A DNA stretch of 64,000 bases from Actinobacteria bacterium HGW-Actinobacteria-2 (GTDB taxonomy: Bacteria > Actinomycetota > Actinomycetes > Propionibacteriales > Propionibacteriaceae). Where the stretch lies: NCBI GenBank assembly GCA_002841335.1, contig PHEY01000004.1:293848-357847 (forward strand). Reading direction: 5' to 3'. The notes below the pieces were generated by a model. It was not told the origin of the DNA and did not search any database. It was given only the letters and a program-made list of their open reading frames with translations. How positions within the stretch are numbered: position 1 is the stretch's first letter; each line of letters begins with the position of its first letter. Below are positions 43,101-51,347 of this stretch, piece after piece. The position numbers were made by a program, and so were the translations under genes.

Positions 43101-44036
43101 CTACCGATTCTGCGAGACCAGGTTCACGAACACGTCTTCGATGGTCGGCTCGACATCGTCCACCTCGGCATCGGCGAAGCCGGCAGTGACCAGTCGTCGG
43201 CGCAGGTCATCGCCGGTGATCTGCGAGTCGACCCCGACGGCGGCGTGCAGCGACGCGCCCGACAGGTAGGCCTCGTCGATGCCGTCGGCGCTGACCAGGT
43301 AGTCCAGCGCCAGGTCCGACGAGCTCACGGTGATGTCGAAGACTCGCTGGGTGAAGGCCCTGCGCAACTCCGCGGGGCTGCCTTCGGCGATGATCTTGCC
43401 GCGGTAGATGAAGGCCAACTGATTGCAGTGTGCGGCTTCGTCCATGTAGTGGGTGGTGACGAACAGCGTCACCCCGCGTCCGGCCAGGTCGTAGAGCAGG
43501 TCCCAGAACTGCCGGCGCGCGACCGGATCAACCCCGGACGTGGGCTCGTCGAGGAACAGCAACTCGGGGGTGTGAATGGTCGCCGCGCCCAACGCCAGCC
43601 GCTGCCGCCAGCCCACCGATAAGTTGCGGGTGAGTTCGTTCTCCCGGCCCTCCAGGTCGGCCATCTTCAGCACGTACGCCCGCCGCTCGGCGAATTCCTC
43701 GGCCGGCACCTCGTAGACCCCGGCGTAGAACTTCAGGTTCTCGTCGACGGTCATGTCCTCGAACAGCGAGAACTTCTGGCTCATGTAGCCGATTCGTTGC
43801 TGCACCCGCTCGGGATGTCGCACCACGTCCACGCCGAGCACTTCGGCAGCCCCGCTCTGGGGACGCAGGGTGCCGGTGAGCATCCGGATCGTGGTGGTCT
43901 TGCCCGACCCGTTCGGGCCGAGGAAGCCGAAGATCTGCCCGCGCGTAACGGTGACGTCGATGCCGTCCACCGCGGTGAACGCGCCAAAGGTCTTGGTCAG
44001 TCCGCGTACCCGGATCGCCGGTTCCAGCTCGTTCAT
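43101..44036 (-). CDS. ABC exporter ATPase (ABC-2 type system)
   Basis: ATPase of 311 residues for the drug/ABC-2 exporter class (CcmA-like). Walker A GPNGSGKTT near residue 38, the NLSVGWRQRLALGAA signature (a variant of LSGGxxQR, with VGW), Walker B LLFLDEPTSGVDP and the H-loop FVTTHYMDEA are visible, with a C-terminal regulatory extension. It is the last gene of a minus-strand operon with two ABC-2 permeases, a second ATPase and two HlyD-type adaptors, resembling E. coli ybhGFSR in which the two ATPase domains are fused. Confidence 0.92.
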   Translation of the reverse strand: MNELEPAIRVRGLTKTFGAFTAVDGIDVTVTRGQIFGFLGPNGSGKTTTIRMLTGTLRPQSGAAEVLGVDVVRHPERVQQRIGYMSQKFSLFEDMTVDENLKFYAGVYEVPAEEFAERRAYVLKMADLEGRENELTRNLSVGWRQRLALGAATIHTPELLFLDEPTSGVDPVARRQFWDLLYDLAGRGVTLFVTTHYMDEAAHCNQLAFIYRGKIIAEGSPAELRRAFTQRVFDITVSSSDLALDYLVSADGIDEAYLSGASLHAAVGVDSQITGDDLRRRLVTAGFADAEVDDVEPTIEDVFVNLVSQNR

Positions 44037-44043
44037 GGCAGCC

Positions 44044-45165
44044 TCACTCTGAGATCCGACGACGGGTGGCCACGATGGACGCGGTAAAGATCACGGCCGC
44101 GAACCCGGCCAGCGCCCACAGTTGCGGGGCGAGCGCGGCGAAGTCGGCGCCCTTCACGAATGCGCCGCGCAGCACCTCGAGGGCGAACTTCAACGGGATC
44201 AGGTTCGTGAACGGCTGAATCTCGGCCGGCATCGAGTCGATCGGGAAGATGAAGCCGGACAAGATCATCGTCGGCAACATGATGAACATCATCGCTTGCT
44301 GCGCCTGCTGGCGGGTGTGCGAAACCAGCGAGACGAACAGGCCCAGGCCGATACAGGTCAGCATGAACAGCGCCAGCCCGACCAGGATCACCCAGACGTT
44401 GCCGTTGAAAGGCACCCGGAACCACAACGTGCCCACCCCGGCCACGATCAGCATCTGTACCGTGGCCAGGAGCGCATAGGGCGTCAGCTTGCCGATCAGG
44501 TACTCCTCGGCCTTGATCGGCGTGACGAACATCTGCTCCAAGGTGCCCGACTCGCGCTCCTTGACCACTGCCTGGCTCATGATCGCCATCAGCGAGATCA
44601 TCATGATCGCCCCGATCAGGCCGGGCACCATCGTGTTCACCGGGTCCAGCGTCGGGTTGAACATCACCCGGATCTGCGGGTCCAGCCCGGGCGCGGCGAT
44701 CGAGATGCCTTGGGAAGTCAGCCGGTCGTTGTTGAACTTCGCGATGATCTGGGACGCGTACCCGCCGCCGACCGCGGACACCTGTGAGTCAGAGCCGTCC
44801 ACCACGATCCCGACCGGTGCGGTCTCGCCGCGGCTGAGCGCGTCGGCGGTGCCGGACGGGATCACCACCGCCACCTGAATGGTTCCCGAGTCGATCATCG
44901 GACGCAGGTCGGCCTCACTGGCCGGACGCGCGTTGATGGCGAAGTAGCCCGAGCTGGCGAAGCTGTCCACCAGAGCTCGCGAGGTCGTGGTCTGGTCCAG
45001 ATCGATCACCGCGGTGGACAGGTGTCGGATGTCGGCGGCCACCACGTAGCCGAACATGATCAGCTGCACCACCGGCATCAGCATCAGCAGTCGCACCAGC
45101 ATCGGATCGCGCTTGAGCTGGGCGAACTCCTTCCAGATCAACAGGCGAATGCGTTTCGCGCTCAT
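44044..45165 (-). CDS. ABC-2 type exporter permease
   Basis: Membrane subunit of 373 residues, YbhR/YhhJ-like. One N-terminal helix (LMLMPVVQLIMFGYVVAAD), a large extracytoplasmic domain (about 50-180) and five C-terminal helices with the ABC-2 motif ERESGTLEQMFVTPI. ATG 45165 begins MSAKRIRLLIWKE and overlaps the preceding gene by 4 bases; the longer frame upstream of it is an overlap shadow. It pairs with the next permease to form the export channel. Confidence 0.92.
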   Translation of the reverse strand: MSAKRIRLLIWKEFAQLKRDPMLVRLLMLMPVVQLIMFGYVVAADIRHLSTAVIDLDQTTTSRALVDSFASSGYFAINARPASEADLRPMIDSGTIQVAVVIPSGTADALSRGETAPVGIVVDGSDSQVSAVGGGYASQIIAKFNNDRLTSQGISIAAPGLDPQIRVMFNPTLDPVNTMVPGLIGAIMMISLMAIMSQAVVKERESGTLEQMFVTPIKAEEYLIGKLTPYALLATVQMLIVAGVGTLWFRVPFNGNVWVILVGLALFMLTCIGLGLFVSLVSHTRQQAQQAMMFIMLPTMILSGFIFPIDSMPAEIQPFTNLIPLKFALEVLRGAFVKGADFAALAPQLWALAGFAAVIFTASIVATRRRISE

Positions 45166-46307
45166 CGTCCGGCCCTCCGTCCGTACAGCCGGGCGGCGAC
45201 GCCCACCATCACCATCGCGTACACGGCCAGCGCCAGCAGTTGCGGCCACAGGTCGACGAAGCCGGCGCCCTTGAGGAACACTCCTCGCGAAATCGTCACC
45301 ATGTACCGGGCCGGGAACAGCCCGGAGAACCACTGCAGCACCACCGGAATCTGGTCCAGCGGGAACGCCAGCCCCGACAACAGGAACGACGGCAGGAAGG
45401 CGATCAGCAGTGCCATGATGTTGGCGGTCTCCGACGACGGCGCCACCGCCGAAATCAGCAGGCCCATGCCGAGCGAGGCGAAGACGAACAGCACCGAACC
45501 CAGCGCCAACACCGCCGGGTCGCCACGCAGCGGTACCCCGAACACCACCATGCCGAGCGCGACGATCACCACCACGTCGGCGAACGCGATCAGCGTCCAG
45601 GGCAGCAGCTTGCCGACCATCAGCTCCACCCGGCGCAACGGGCTGACCTGTAGTTGTTCCTCGGTGCCCAGGACGCGTTCGCGGACCAGCGTGACCGCGG
45701 TCTGCTGGACGGTGACGATCGCGATGATCACCGCGATCAGGCCCGGCACCAGGAAGATCGTGGAGTTGCGTTCGGGGTTGTACCAGGTGCGAATCCGTGG
45801 TTCCAGCATGCCCAGCCCAGTCAGATCCAGACCCTGGGATGCCGCCCACGCCCTAGTCATGGACTGGTCGTAGAGCTGATTCAGCGCCACCGAGTAGGCC
45901 TGCGAGATCTTCGCCGAGTTCGGCTCGCTGCCGTCGATCAACACCGACACCTCGGCCTTGCCGCCGGTGTTCACGGTGTGCTCGAAGCCGGCCGGGATGA
46001 TCACGGCCACGCGCGCGGTGCCGCCGTCGAAGGCGGTGTCGATCGTACTCAGGTCGGAACCGTGGCCGACCACCCGGAAGAAGGTGGACGCGTCGTAGCT
46101 GCGGACGTAGTCGCTGCTGGCGTGGGTGTTGTCGAAGTCGACGACCACCGTCGGGACGTGATCGACGTCGAAGCTGATCGCCCACGCGAACAGCAGCAGC
46201 TGCACGATCGGGATCATCACCACGGCGAACAGCGAGCGCGGATCGCGCAGCAGATGCTTGAACTCCTTGATCACGATCGCGCCGATGCGCGTCCAGGTGG
46301 CTCTCAT
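45162..46307 (-). CDS. ABC-2 type exporter permease
   Basis: Second permease of 381 residues with the same layout as its neighbour, to which it is clearly related: helix ALFAVVMIPIVQLLLFAWAI, an extracytoplasmic domain with FDVDHVPTVVVDFDNTHAS, then RERVLGTEEQLQVSPLRRVE and C-terminal helices. It overlaps the flanking genes by 4 bases at both ends, so the stoichiometry is probably 1:1 with the other permease. Confidence 0.92.
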   Translation of the reverse strand: MRATWTRIGAIVIKEFKHLLRDPRSLFAVVMIPIVQLLLFAWAISFDVDHVPTVVVDFDNTHASSDYVRSYDASTFFRVVGHGSDLSTIDTAFDGGTARVAVIIPAGFEHTVNTGGKAEVSVLIDGSEPNSAKISQAYSVALNQLYDQSMTRAWAASQGLDLTGLGMLEPRIRTWYNPERNSTIFLVPGLIAVIIAIVTVQQTAVTLVRERVLGTEEQLQVSPLRRVELMVGKLLPWTLIAFADVVVIVALGMVVFGVPLRGDPAVLALGSVLFVFASLGMGLLISAVAPSSETANIMALLIAFLPSFLLSGLAFPLDQIPVVLQWFSGLFPARYMVTISRGVFLKGAGFVDLWPQLLALAVYAMVMVGVAARLYGRRAGR

Positions 46308-47260
46308 CCGGCCACCTCCGCCGGACGACGTTCGGCCAGGTAGGCGAAGACGGTCTCCATGTCGATGGCGGCCGGGCGGAGGTCCACCGGGGCGGGCAGG
46401 CTGCCCAGCGCCTGTCGCAGGCTCGGCTCAGGGTCTTCGGCGCCGGTCCACAGCACCCGCACCAGGTCGCCGAACAGGTGGGCGGAATCGACCCCGGCAA
46501 CGTGCTCGATCAGACCCAGCGCCGCTCGCGGGTCGGAGGTGGCCAGCTCGAACAGCCGTCCGGGCACCTCGGCCTTGATCTGGTCGGGGGTGCCGGCCTC
46601 GGTGATCCGGCCGTGGTCGAGGAAAGCGATATGGGTACAGCGCTCGGCCTCGTCCATGTACGGGGTGGCGACCAGGATCGTCTTCCCGTCGCGGTGCAGC
46701 CCGGCCAGGATTCGCCAGAACTCGCGACGCGAGACCGGATCGACGCCGGTGGTCGGCTCATCCAGCAGCAGCAGATCGGGGGAGTGCATCAACGTCGAGG
46801 CCAGCATCAGCTTCTGCTTCATGCCCCCGGACAGGTGCTGGGCTTGGCGCTTGCGGAACTCGGCCAGGCCCATGCTTTCCAACAGGTCGGCGGAGCGGCG
46901 GGTCCGATCAGCCTTGCCGACTCCTCGCACGGTGGCGAAGAACTCCAGGTTCTCGGCGACCGACAGGTCGGGGTACATCGAGAAGCGCTGCGACATGTAG
47001 CCGATTCGCCCGGTGATCTGGGCCCGGGCGCGGGCTACCGAGTGTCCGAAGACCGTGGCGTCGCCCTCATCGGGAGTCAGCACGGTGGCGAGCATTCGGA
47101 TGAGCGTCGACTTACCCGCGCCGTCCGGCCCGAGCAGGCCGAACACGCTGCCGGTGGCGAGGCTCAGGCTGACCCCGGCCACCGCCTCGACGTCGCCGAA
47201 GCTCTTGTGCAGACCTTCGGCGATCACCGCCGGTGCCTGCGTGGATGGAATGGTCATCAC
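46304..47260 (-). CDS. ABC exporter ATPase (ABC-2 type system)
   Basis: First of the operon's two ATPases, 318 residues. Walker A GPDGAGKST near residue 41 (Asp replaces the common Asn), signature LSGGMKQKLMLAS, Walker B LLLLDEPTTGVDP and the H-loop change to VATPYMDEA, where Thr-Pro replaces the usual His region. The missing H-loop His suggests one ATP site of the heterodimer is degenerate, with the other ATPase doing most hydrolysis. Confidence 0.91.
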   Translation of the reverse strand: MMTIPSTQAPAVIAEGLHKSFGDVEAVAGVSLSLATGSVFGLLGPDGAGKSTLIRMLATVLTPDEGDATVFGHSVARARAQITGRIGYMSQRFSMYPDLSVAENLEFFATVRGVGKADRTRRSADLLESMGLAEFRKRQAQHLSGGMKQKLMLASTLMHSPDLLLLDEPTTGVDPVSRREFWRILAGLHRDGKTILVATPYMDEAERCTHIAFLDHGRITEAGTPDQIKAEVPGRLFELATSDPRAALGLIEHVAGVDSAHLFGDLVRVLWTGAEDPEPSLRQALGSLPAPVDLRPAAIDMETVFAYLAERRPAEVAG

Positions 47261-48046
47261 TCAGCCCAGCGTGACGTCCACCGGCATCCCGGCCTTGAGC
47301 GTGCCGGAGGAGTCATCAACCCGCACCCGCACTTGGTAGACCAGCTTGGTGCGCTGATCCTTGGTCTGGACCGAGTTCGGCGTGAATTCGGACTGGCTGG
47401 CCACGAAGCTCACCTGTCCGGAGAAGGTCTGGGACGTCGAGTCGACGGCCAAAGTGGCGGGCTGGCCGACCTTCACGTTGCCGATGCTGGTCTCGGGGAC
47501 GTAGATGCGGACGAACAGCGACGTCGCGTCGATGATGGTGGCCACCGTCTTGCCCGGGGAGGCGTTCTGGCCGGCGTTGGTCACCACCGAGGTGACCAGG
47601 CCGTCACGCGGGGCGCTGATGCTGGCGTAACTGAGCTGGACGTCGGCGAGCTTTACCGCGGCTTCGGCCTGGGCCAGCCGGGCCTTGGCAGCAGTCACGT
47701 CGGCGGAGGTGCCGTCGTTGCGGGCGTTGGTGAGGGCCGCTTTGGCCGCGACCACGCCCTGTTTGGCCTGGTCGCGCTGGAGTTTCAGTGCGGTGGTGTC
47801 CAGTTGCACCAGCAGTTGGCCCTTGGTCACCTGGTCGCCTTCGGAGACCTTCACCTCGGTGACTCGGCCGGCCATCGCCGGCGCGATCTGGAACTGGTCG
47901 ACTTCGACCGAGCCGGAGAACTGATTGGCCGTGGCCTGACTGGCCTGGCTGGCGCTCCACCACCACCAGATGCCGCCACCGACGAGCAGCAGCACGACTG
48001 CGACGATCACCGGGATCGGCGGGTGTTTGCGAGATTGACTGGCCAT
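47261..48046 (-). CDS. HlyD-family adaptor protein
   Basis: Membrane-anchored adaptor of 261 residues. One N-terminal helix (VIVAVVLLLVGGGIWWWW), then a lipoyl-like half motif (VEVDQFQIAPAMAGRVTEV), a helical hairpin (about 85-145, Ala/Gln-rich) and the second lipoyl half (SISAPRDGLVTSVVTNAGQN) before a beta-barrel. This is the YbhG/EmrA architecture. In a monoderm it would extend the exporter into the wall. It follows directly on the second adaptor. Confidence 0.9.
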   Translation of the reverse strand: MASQSRKHPPIPVIVAVVLLLVGGGIWWWWSASQASQATANQFSGSVEVDQFQIAPAMAGRVTEVKVSEGDQVTKGQLLVQLDTTALKLQRDQAKQGVVAAKAALTNARNDGTSADVTAAKARLAQAEAAVKLADVQLSYASISAPRDGLVTSVVTNAGQNASPGKTVATIIDATSLFVRIYVPETSIGNVKVGQPATLAVDSTSQTFSGQVSFVASQSEFTPNSVQTKDQRTKLVYQVRVRVDDSSGTLKAGMPVDVTLG

Positions 48047-48053
48047 GTCGGGC

Positions 48054-49334
48054 CTACCTGTCTTGCTCGGATTGGCCGGCTGTCGGATGGCAGCCGGGGA
48101 TGTTGATCTCCACCGGGACCCCGGCGGGAAGCTCGCCGGAGGCGAGGAGTTCCACCCGAACCGCTCTGGTCAGATGGGTTTCGTCTGTGGTTGTGCTGGA
48201 CGGCGGGAAGTCCGCGGTGGCCGATATCCAGGTGAGCGAGGCCGACATCGTCTGTCCCGGCGCCATCCAGTCGCCGGTGATCGTGGCCGCGTCGCCGACG
48301 CACACCTGGCTCAACGCCGACGGCGACAGCCACGCGGTCAGCTTCGCGGGACCGGTTTCGCGAATGGTCGCTACGGGCGCGCCGGTGATGACGTGGTCGC
48401 CCACCCCGGCGGTCCAGGTGACCACCCCGGCCACCGGTGAGGTGAGGGTGGCTTGGCTGAGCTGCGCCTCGGCCACGCTGACCGGGATGTCAGCGCTCTG
48501 TGCGGCGATCTGGGCCAGGTCACGCAGTCCGCGCAACTGGCTGCGGGCGTCGGCCAGGGTGGCGAATGCCTGGTTGAGTTTGGCCAATCCGGCGCGGGCC
48601 TGCTTCAGCCCGGAGGTGAGCTTTGGCAGGGCGGCGTTCACCTCGGCGAGCTTGGCGTCCAGTCCGGCGATGGTGGCCTTCAACTGGGCGATGTTGGCTT
48701 GGAGTTCGGGCTTGGTGGGCGTGCCCGGTGGCGGCACCGGCGGGTAGTGGGCCAGCAGGTACTCGGCCTGGCTGAGTTTGGCGGCCAGATCGGCGCGGGT
48801 CCTGATCAGCTGCGGCTTGGCCTTTTGCAGGTCGGACACGGTGCTGGTCAAGGTGTCGATCGCCAAGGTGACCTTCGCTCGGTTGGCCTCCAGCGTCTGC
48901 TCGGCGGTGTAGGTCTTGTCGATGGCGTCGTCCAAGACTCCGACCTGGGCGATGGCGACCTTGCGGTCAGCCTTGGTGACAGCCACCTGAGCCTTCAATG
49001 CGGTGGTGTCGAGGGTGGCCAGTTCCTGGCCCACCGTCACGGGTGTGCCTTCGGTGACCTTCAGCTGCGCGATCCGTTGGGACGCGCCGGCCTGATAGGT
49101 CGCTGCCACCGTGCTCGCGGTCTGACCAGAGGTGCCGGGCGCCGGGGCGAAACCGGCATCGAGATTGACCGTCGGGCCGGTGAGGGCCGGGACCACGATC
49201 GTCCGGGTGGGATCGCTCACGGTGCCCACGGCCGTCACCGGGCCGGTGGTACGGGTGCAGCCGGACAGCAACAGTGCGGCCACGCTGAGGAGGGTCACTG
49301 CTGACCCCCCGACGGTGCGGTTGAACGGCTTCAT
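48054..49334 (-). CDS. HlyD-family adaptor lipoprotein with long coiled coil
   Basis: Predicted lipoprotein of 426 residues (lipobox LSGC, Cys26). Lipoyl half motifs occur at ASQRIAQLKVTEGTPV and TSPVAGVVTWTAGVGD; between them lies a coiled coil of about 200 residues (TADRK, LEANRAKVTLAIDTLTSTV, LKATIAGLDAKLAEVNAAL). It is like RND/ABC periplasmic adaptors, and is larger than its neighbour. Two different adaptors in one operon are unusual. Its ATG overlaps the TetR stop region by 4 bases. Confidence 0.88.
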   Translation of the reverse strand: MKPFNRTVGGSAVTLLSVAALLLSGCTRTTGPVTAVGTVSDPTRTIVVPALTGPTVNLDAGFAPAPGTSGQTASTVAATYQAGASQRIAQLKVTEGTPVTVGQELATLDTTALKAQVAVTKADRKVAIAQVGVLDDAIDKTYTAEQTLEANRAKVTLAIDTLTSTVSDLQKAKPQLIRTRADLAAKLSQAEYLLAHYPPVPPPGTPTKPELQANIAQLKATIAGLDAKLAEVNAALPKLTSGLKQARAGLAKLNQAFATLADARSQLRGLRDLAQIAAQSADIPVSVAEAQLSQATLTSPVAGVVTWTAGVGDHVITGAPVATIRETGPAKLTAWLSPSALSQVCVGDAATITGDWMAPGQTMSASLTWISATADFPPSSTTTDETHLTRAVRVELLASGELPAGVPVEINIPGCHPTAGQSEQDR

Positions 49335-49954
49335 GACGTCACCACCACGGTGGTCAAGAAGGTGTCGACCACAACTTCGAGCTTCGCCTGGCTCGGCGGA
49401 TCGGTCGGTTCGATCGACAGGAATCCGTCGAGGGCGACGTAGGTCATGACTGGCCCGACGAACAGCCGCGAGGAGACGTCCATGTCGGCCACCTTGATCA
49501 GCTTTCGGTCGGCGGCCTGCTGCAACAGTGCGCTGGTCATGCCCAACAGTTGCGCCGGGAGGGCATTTCTCACCGCAGCGCGGAGTTCGGGGACCCGGAA
49601 GGCTTCACCCAGGACCAGTCGCATCAGGGCGATCGCGTCCGGCTGCATCAGACTGCGGGTGATGAGGGTGGCCAGGCCGAGGAGGGTGTCTCGCAGATCC
49701 TCGACAGATTCCAGGGTTTGTGGCGCCTGAGGAGGGCGAATGCCGAGTTCGCGGATGCTGCCGTAGAGCACTTCGGCGAGCAGATCGATCTTGGTGGGGA
49801 AGTAGGTGTACAAGGTCTGCTTGCTCACCCCAGCCTCGGCCGTGACGGCGTCCATGCTGGTGTTGGCGAAGCCGTCGGCGAGGAACAGCCGGCGTGCGGC
49901 GCTGCTGATCTGCTCGCGTTTGGCGAGCTGCCGGTTGGTCAATCCCACGGTCAC
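49331..49954 (-). CDS. TetR-family regulator of the export operon
   Basis: Regulator of 207 residues. Helix-turn-helix AVTAEAGVSKQTLYTYFPTK at about 35-54 and a C-terminal TetR_C domain resembling AefR/YbiH types (SLMQPDAIALMRLVLGEAF). It is the first gene of the operon and overlaps the adaptor start, so it is autoregulated together with the exporter. A perfect palindrome sits 5 bases upstream of its start. YbiH (CecR) similarly controls ybhGFSR in E. coli. Confidence 0.92.
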   Translation of the reverse strand: MTVGLTNRQLAKREQISSAARRLFLADGFANTSMDAVTAEAGVSKQTLYTYFPTKIDLLAEVLYGSIRELGIRPPQAPQTLESVEDLRDTLLGLATLITRSLMQPDAIALMRLVLGEAFRVPELRAAVRNALPAQLLGMTSALLQQAADRKLIKVADMDVSSRLFVGPVMTYVALDGFLSIEPTDPPSQAKLEVVVDTFLTTVVVTS

Positions 49955-49958
49955 GAAT

Positions 49959-49979
49959 CAAACTGTACCGTACAGTTTG
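49959..49979. promoter_or_regulatory. TetR operator palindrome
   Basis: Perfect 10-bp inverted repeat around one central base: arms CAAACTGTAC (49959-49968) and GTACAGTTTG (49970-49979). It begins 5 bases before the TetR start codon, where a repressor would block transcription of the whole exporter operon. The divergent glycosyltransferase gene begins 37 bases away and could also be affected. Confidence 0.8.
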
Positions 49980-50015
49980 ATCAAGCGGCTGGTTTTTGAC
50001 GGGTATGTTCTACGC

Positions 50016-51314
50016 ATGCCGCACATAGAGCCGACCCTCCGGTCGTGGGTGAGTTGGTCGTGGCTGTTGCTGGGCTGGCTGGTCTCGCGAGCCGCCTCGC
50101 TCGCGGTGTGGTTGTTCGTGGTGCCGGTGATGAGCGGCGACGTCGACTACTACTTCAAACACATGCACGCCCACCTGGCCCTCGGCGTTCCCGCGGCGGC
50201 GACCATGCCGGAGTACCCCACACCGGTGCTGTGGGTGTTGGTGCTGCCCTACCTGCTGGGTGCGGGCACGGCGCTGGGATTCAAGATCGCCTTCGTCGGC
50301 CTGATGTTGGCGCTCGACCTGTTCTTCACCGTGCTGCTGCGGCGCGGTCCGAGCCCCTCGGCAGCGTGGTACTGGGTCGGCTTCGGCCTCGCCCTCGGGC
50401 CGATCATCTACCTGCGGCTGGACCTCCTGCCCGCGCTCGGGGCGGCCGGTGCGATCATCGCGCTGGCGGCAGGCCGCTACCGCACCTCCGGGGTGCTGTT
50501 GGGCCTGGGCGCCGGGCTCAAGGTGTGGCCGGCGACGGTGTACCCGATCACCTTCTCCGGCCAACGCAACCGTGACCATCGCATCACCGTGAGCTTCTTC
50601 GTCACCGGGGTAGCGCTGGTCATCGCGGCACTGGTCTACGGCGGCTGGGGCCGACTGATCTCGCCACTGCAGTGGCAGTCAGGCCGTGGTCTACAGATCG
50701 AGTCGGCGTGGGCGACCGTGCCGATGGTGGCTCGACTGTTCTCTCCCGGCTACAGCGTCTCGCTGTCCCGCTGGCAGGCGTACGAGGTGTTCGGTCCGGG
50801 CGTCGCCGGCTGGCTGACTTTCGCCAATGTGCTGGGTGTGTTGGGATACGTGGCGTTCGTCGTGGGGTACGTGTTCTGGTTCCGCACTGCCTACCCGGGA
50901 GCGTTCGCCCGCCGTCCCCGATTGGTGGAGAACCCCTCACCGATCACCATCGAACTGATTGCGTTCGCCGCGGTCACGCTGATCACCATCACGCTGATCA
51001 CCAACAAGACCTTCTCCCCGCAGTACCTGACCTGGCTGGGCGCCGCGACCGCGGTGTTCTGGCTGGTAGCCGGGCCAGACTCGTCCCTGCGTTGGACGAC
51101 CCGGATCACCGGAGTATGGGTGCTCGTGCTCGCCGTGGCCACCCAGGTGGTCTACCCGATCGGCTACGACGCCCTGGTGCGCCCCAGCGTCTGGGACCCG
51201 GCGGTCACCACCGTGCTGGCGGTCCGCAATGTGCTGCTGATCGCCCTCGGTGTCTGGCTGCTCCTGCAGCTGGCGTTGCGACGCAAGACGGCTCGCGCGG
51301 CGATTACTCACTGA
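50016..51314 (+). CDS. GT87-like polytopic glycosyltransferase (DUF2029)
   Basis: Polytopic membrane protein of 432 residues with about ten helices, resembling the GT-C fold mannosyltransferases of DUF2029/GT87 that use polyprenyl-phosphate sugars. An early loop with SGDVDYYFKHMHAHL supplies the acidic residue typical of GT-C enzymes, and FSPQYLTWLGA is a common later motif. It may add mannose to a lipid glycan or wall polymer. ATG 50016 gives the expected N-terminus; earlier in-frame codons would run across the TetR gene. Confidence 0.84.
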   Translation: MPHIEPTLRSWVSWSWLLLGWLVSRAASLAVWLFVVPVMSGDVDYYFKHMHAHLALGVPAAATMPEYPTPVLWVLVLPYLLGAGTALGFKIAFVGLMLALDLFFTVLLRRGPSPSAAWYWVGFGLALGPIIYLRLDLLPALGAAGAIIALAAGRYRTSGVLLGLGAGLKVWPATVYPITFSGQRNRDHRITVSFFVTGVALVIAALVYGGWGRLISPLQWQSGRGLQIESAWATVPMVARLFSPGYSVSLSRWQAYEVFGPGVAGWLTFANVLGVLGYVAFVVGYVFWFRTAYPGAFARRPRLVENPSPITIELIAFAAVTLITITLITNKTFSPQYLTWLGAATAVFWLVAGPDSSLRWTTRITGVWVLVLAVATQVVYPIGYDALVRPSVWDPAVTTVLAVRNVLLIALGVWLLLQLALRRKTARAAITH

Positions 51315-51347
51315 GTCTGCTTTCCGCGGACTTGTAGGCTTTGCGCC

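Noticed and set aside
44044..45849. One long 601-codon frame that would extend the ABC-2 permease upstream.
   Set aside because: The extra N-terminal part overlaps the other permease gene out of frame and is Arg/Gly-rich; the natural start MSAKRIRLL at 45165 fits the family.
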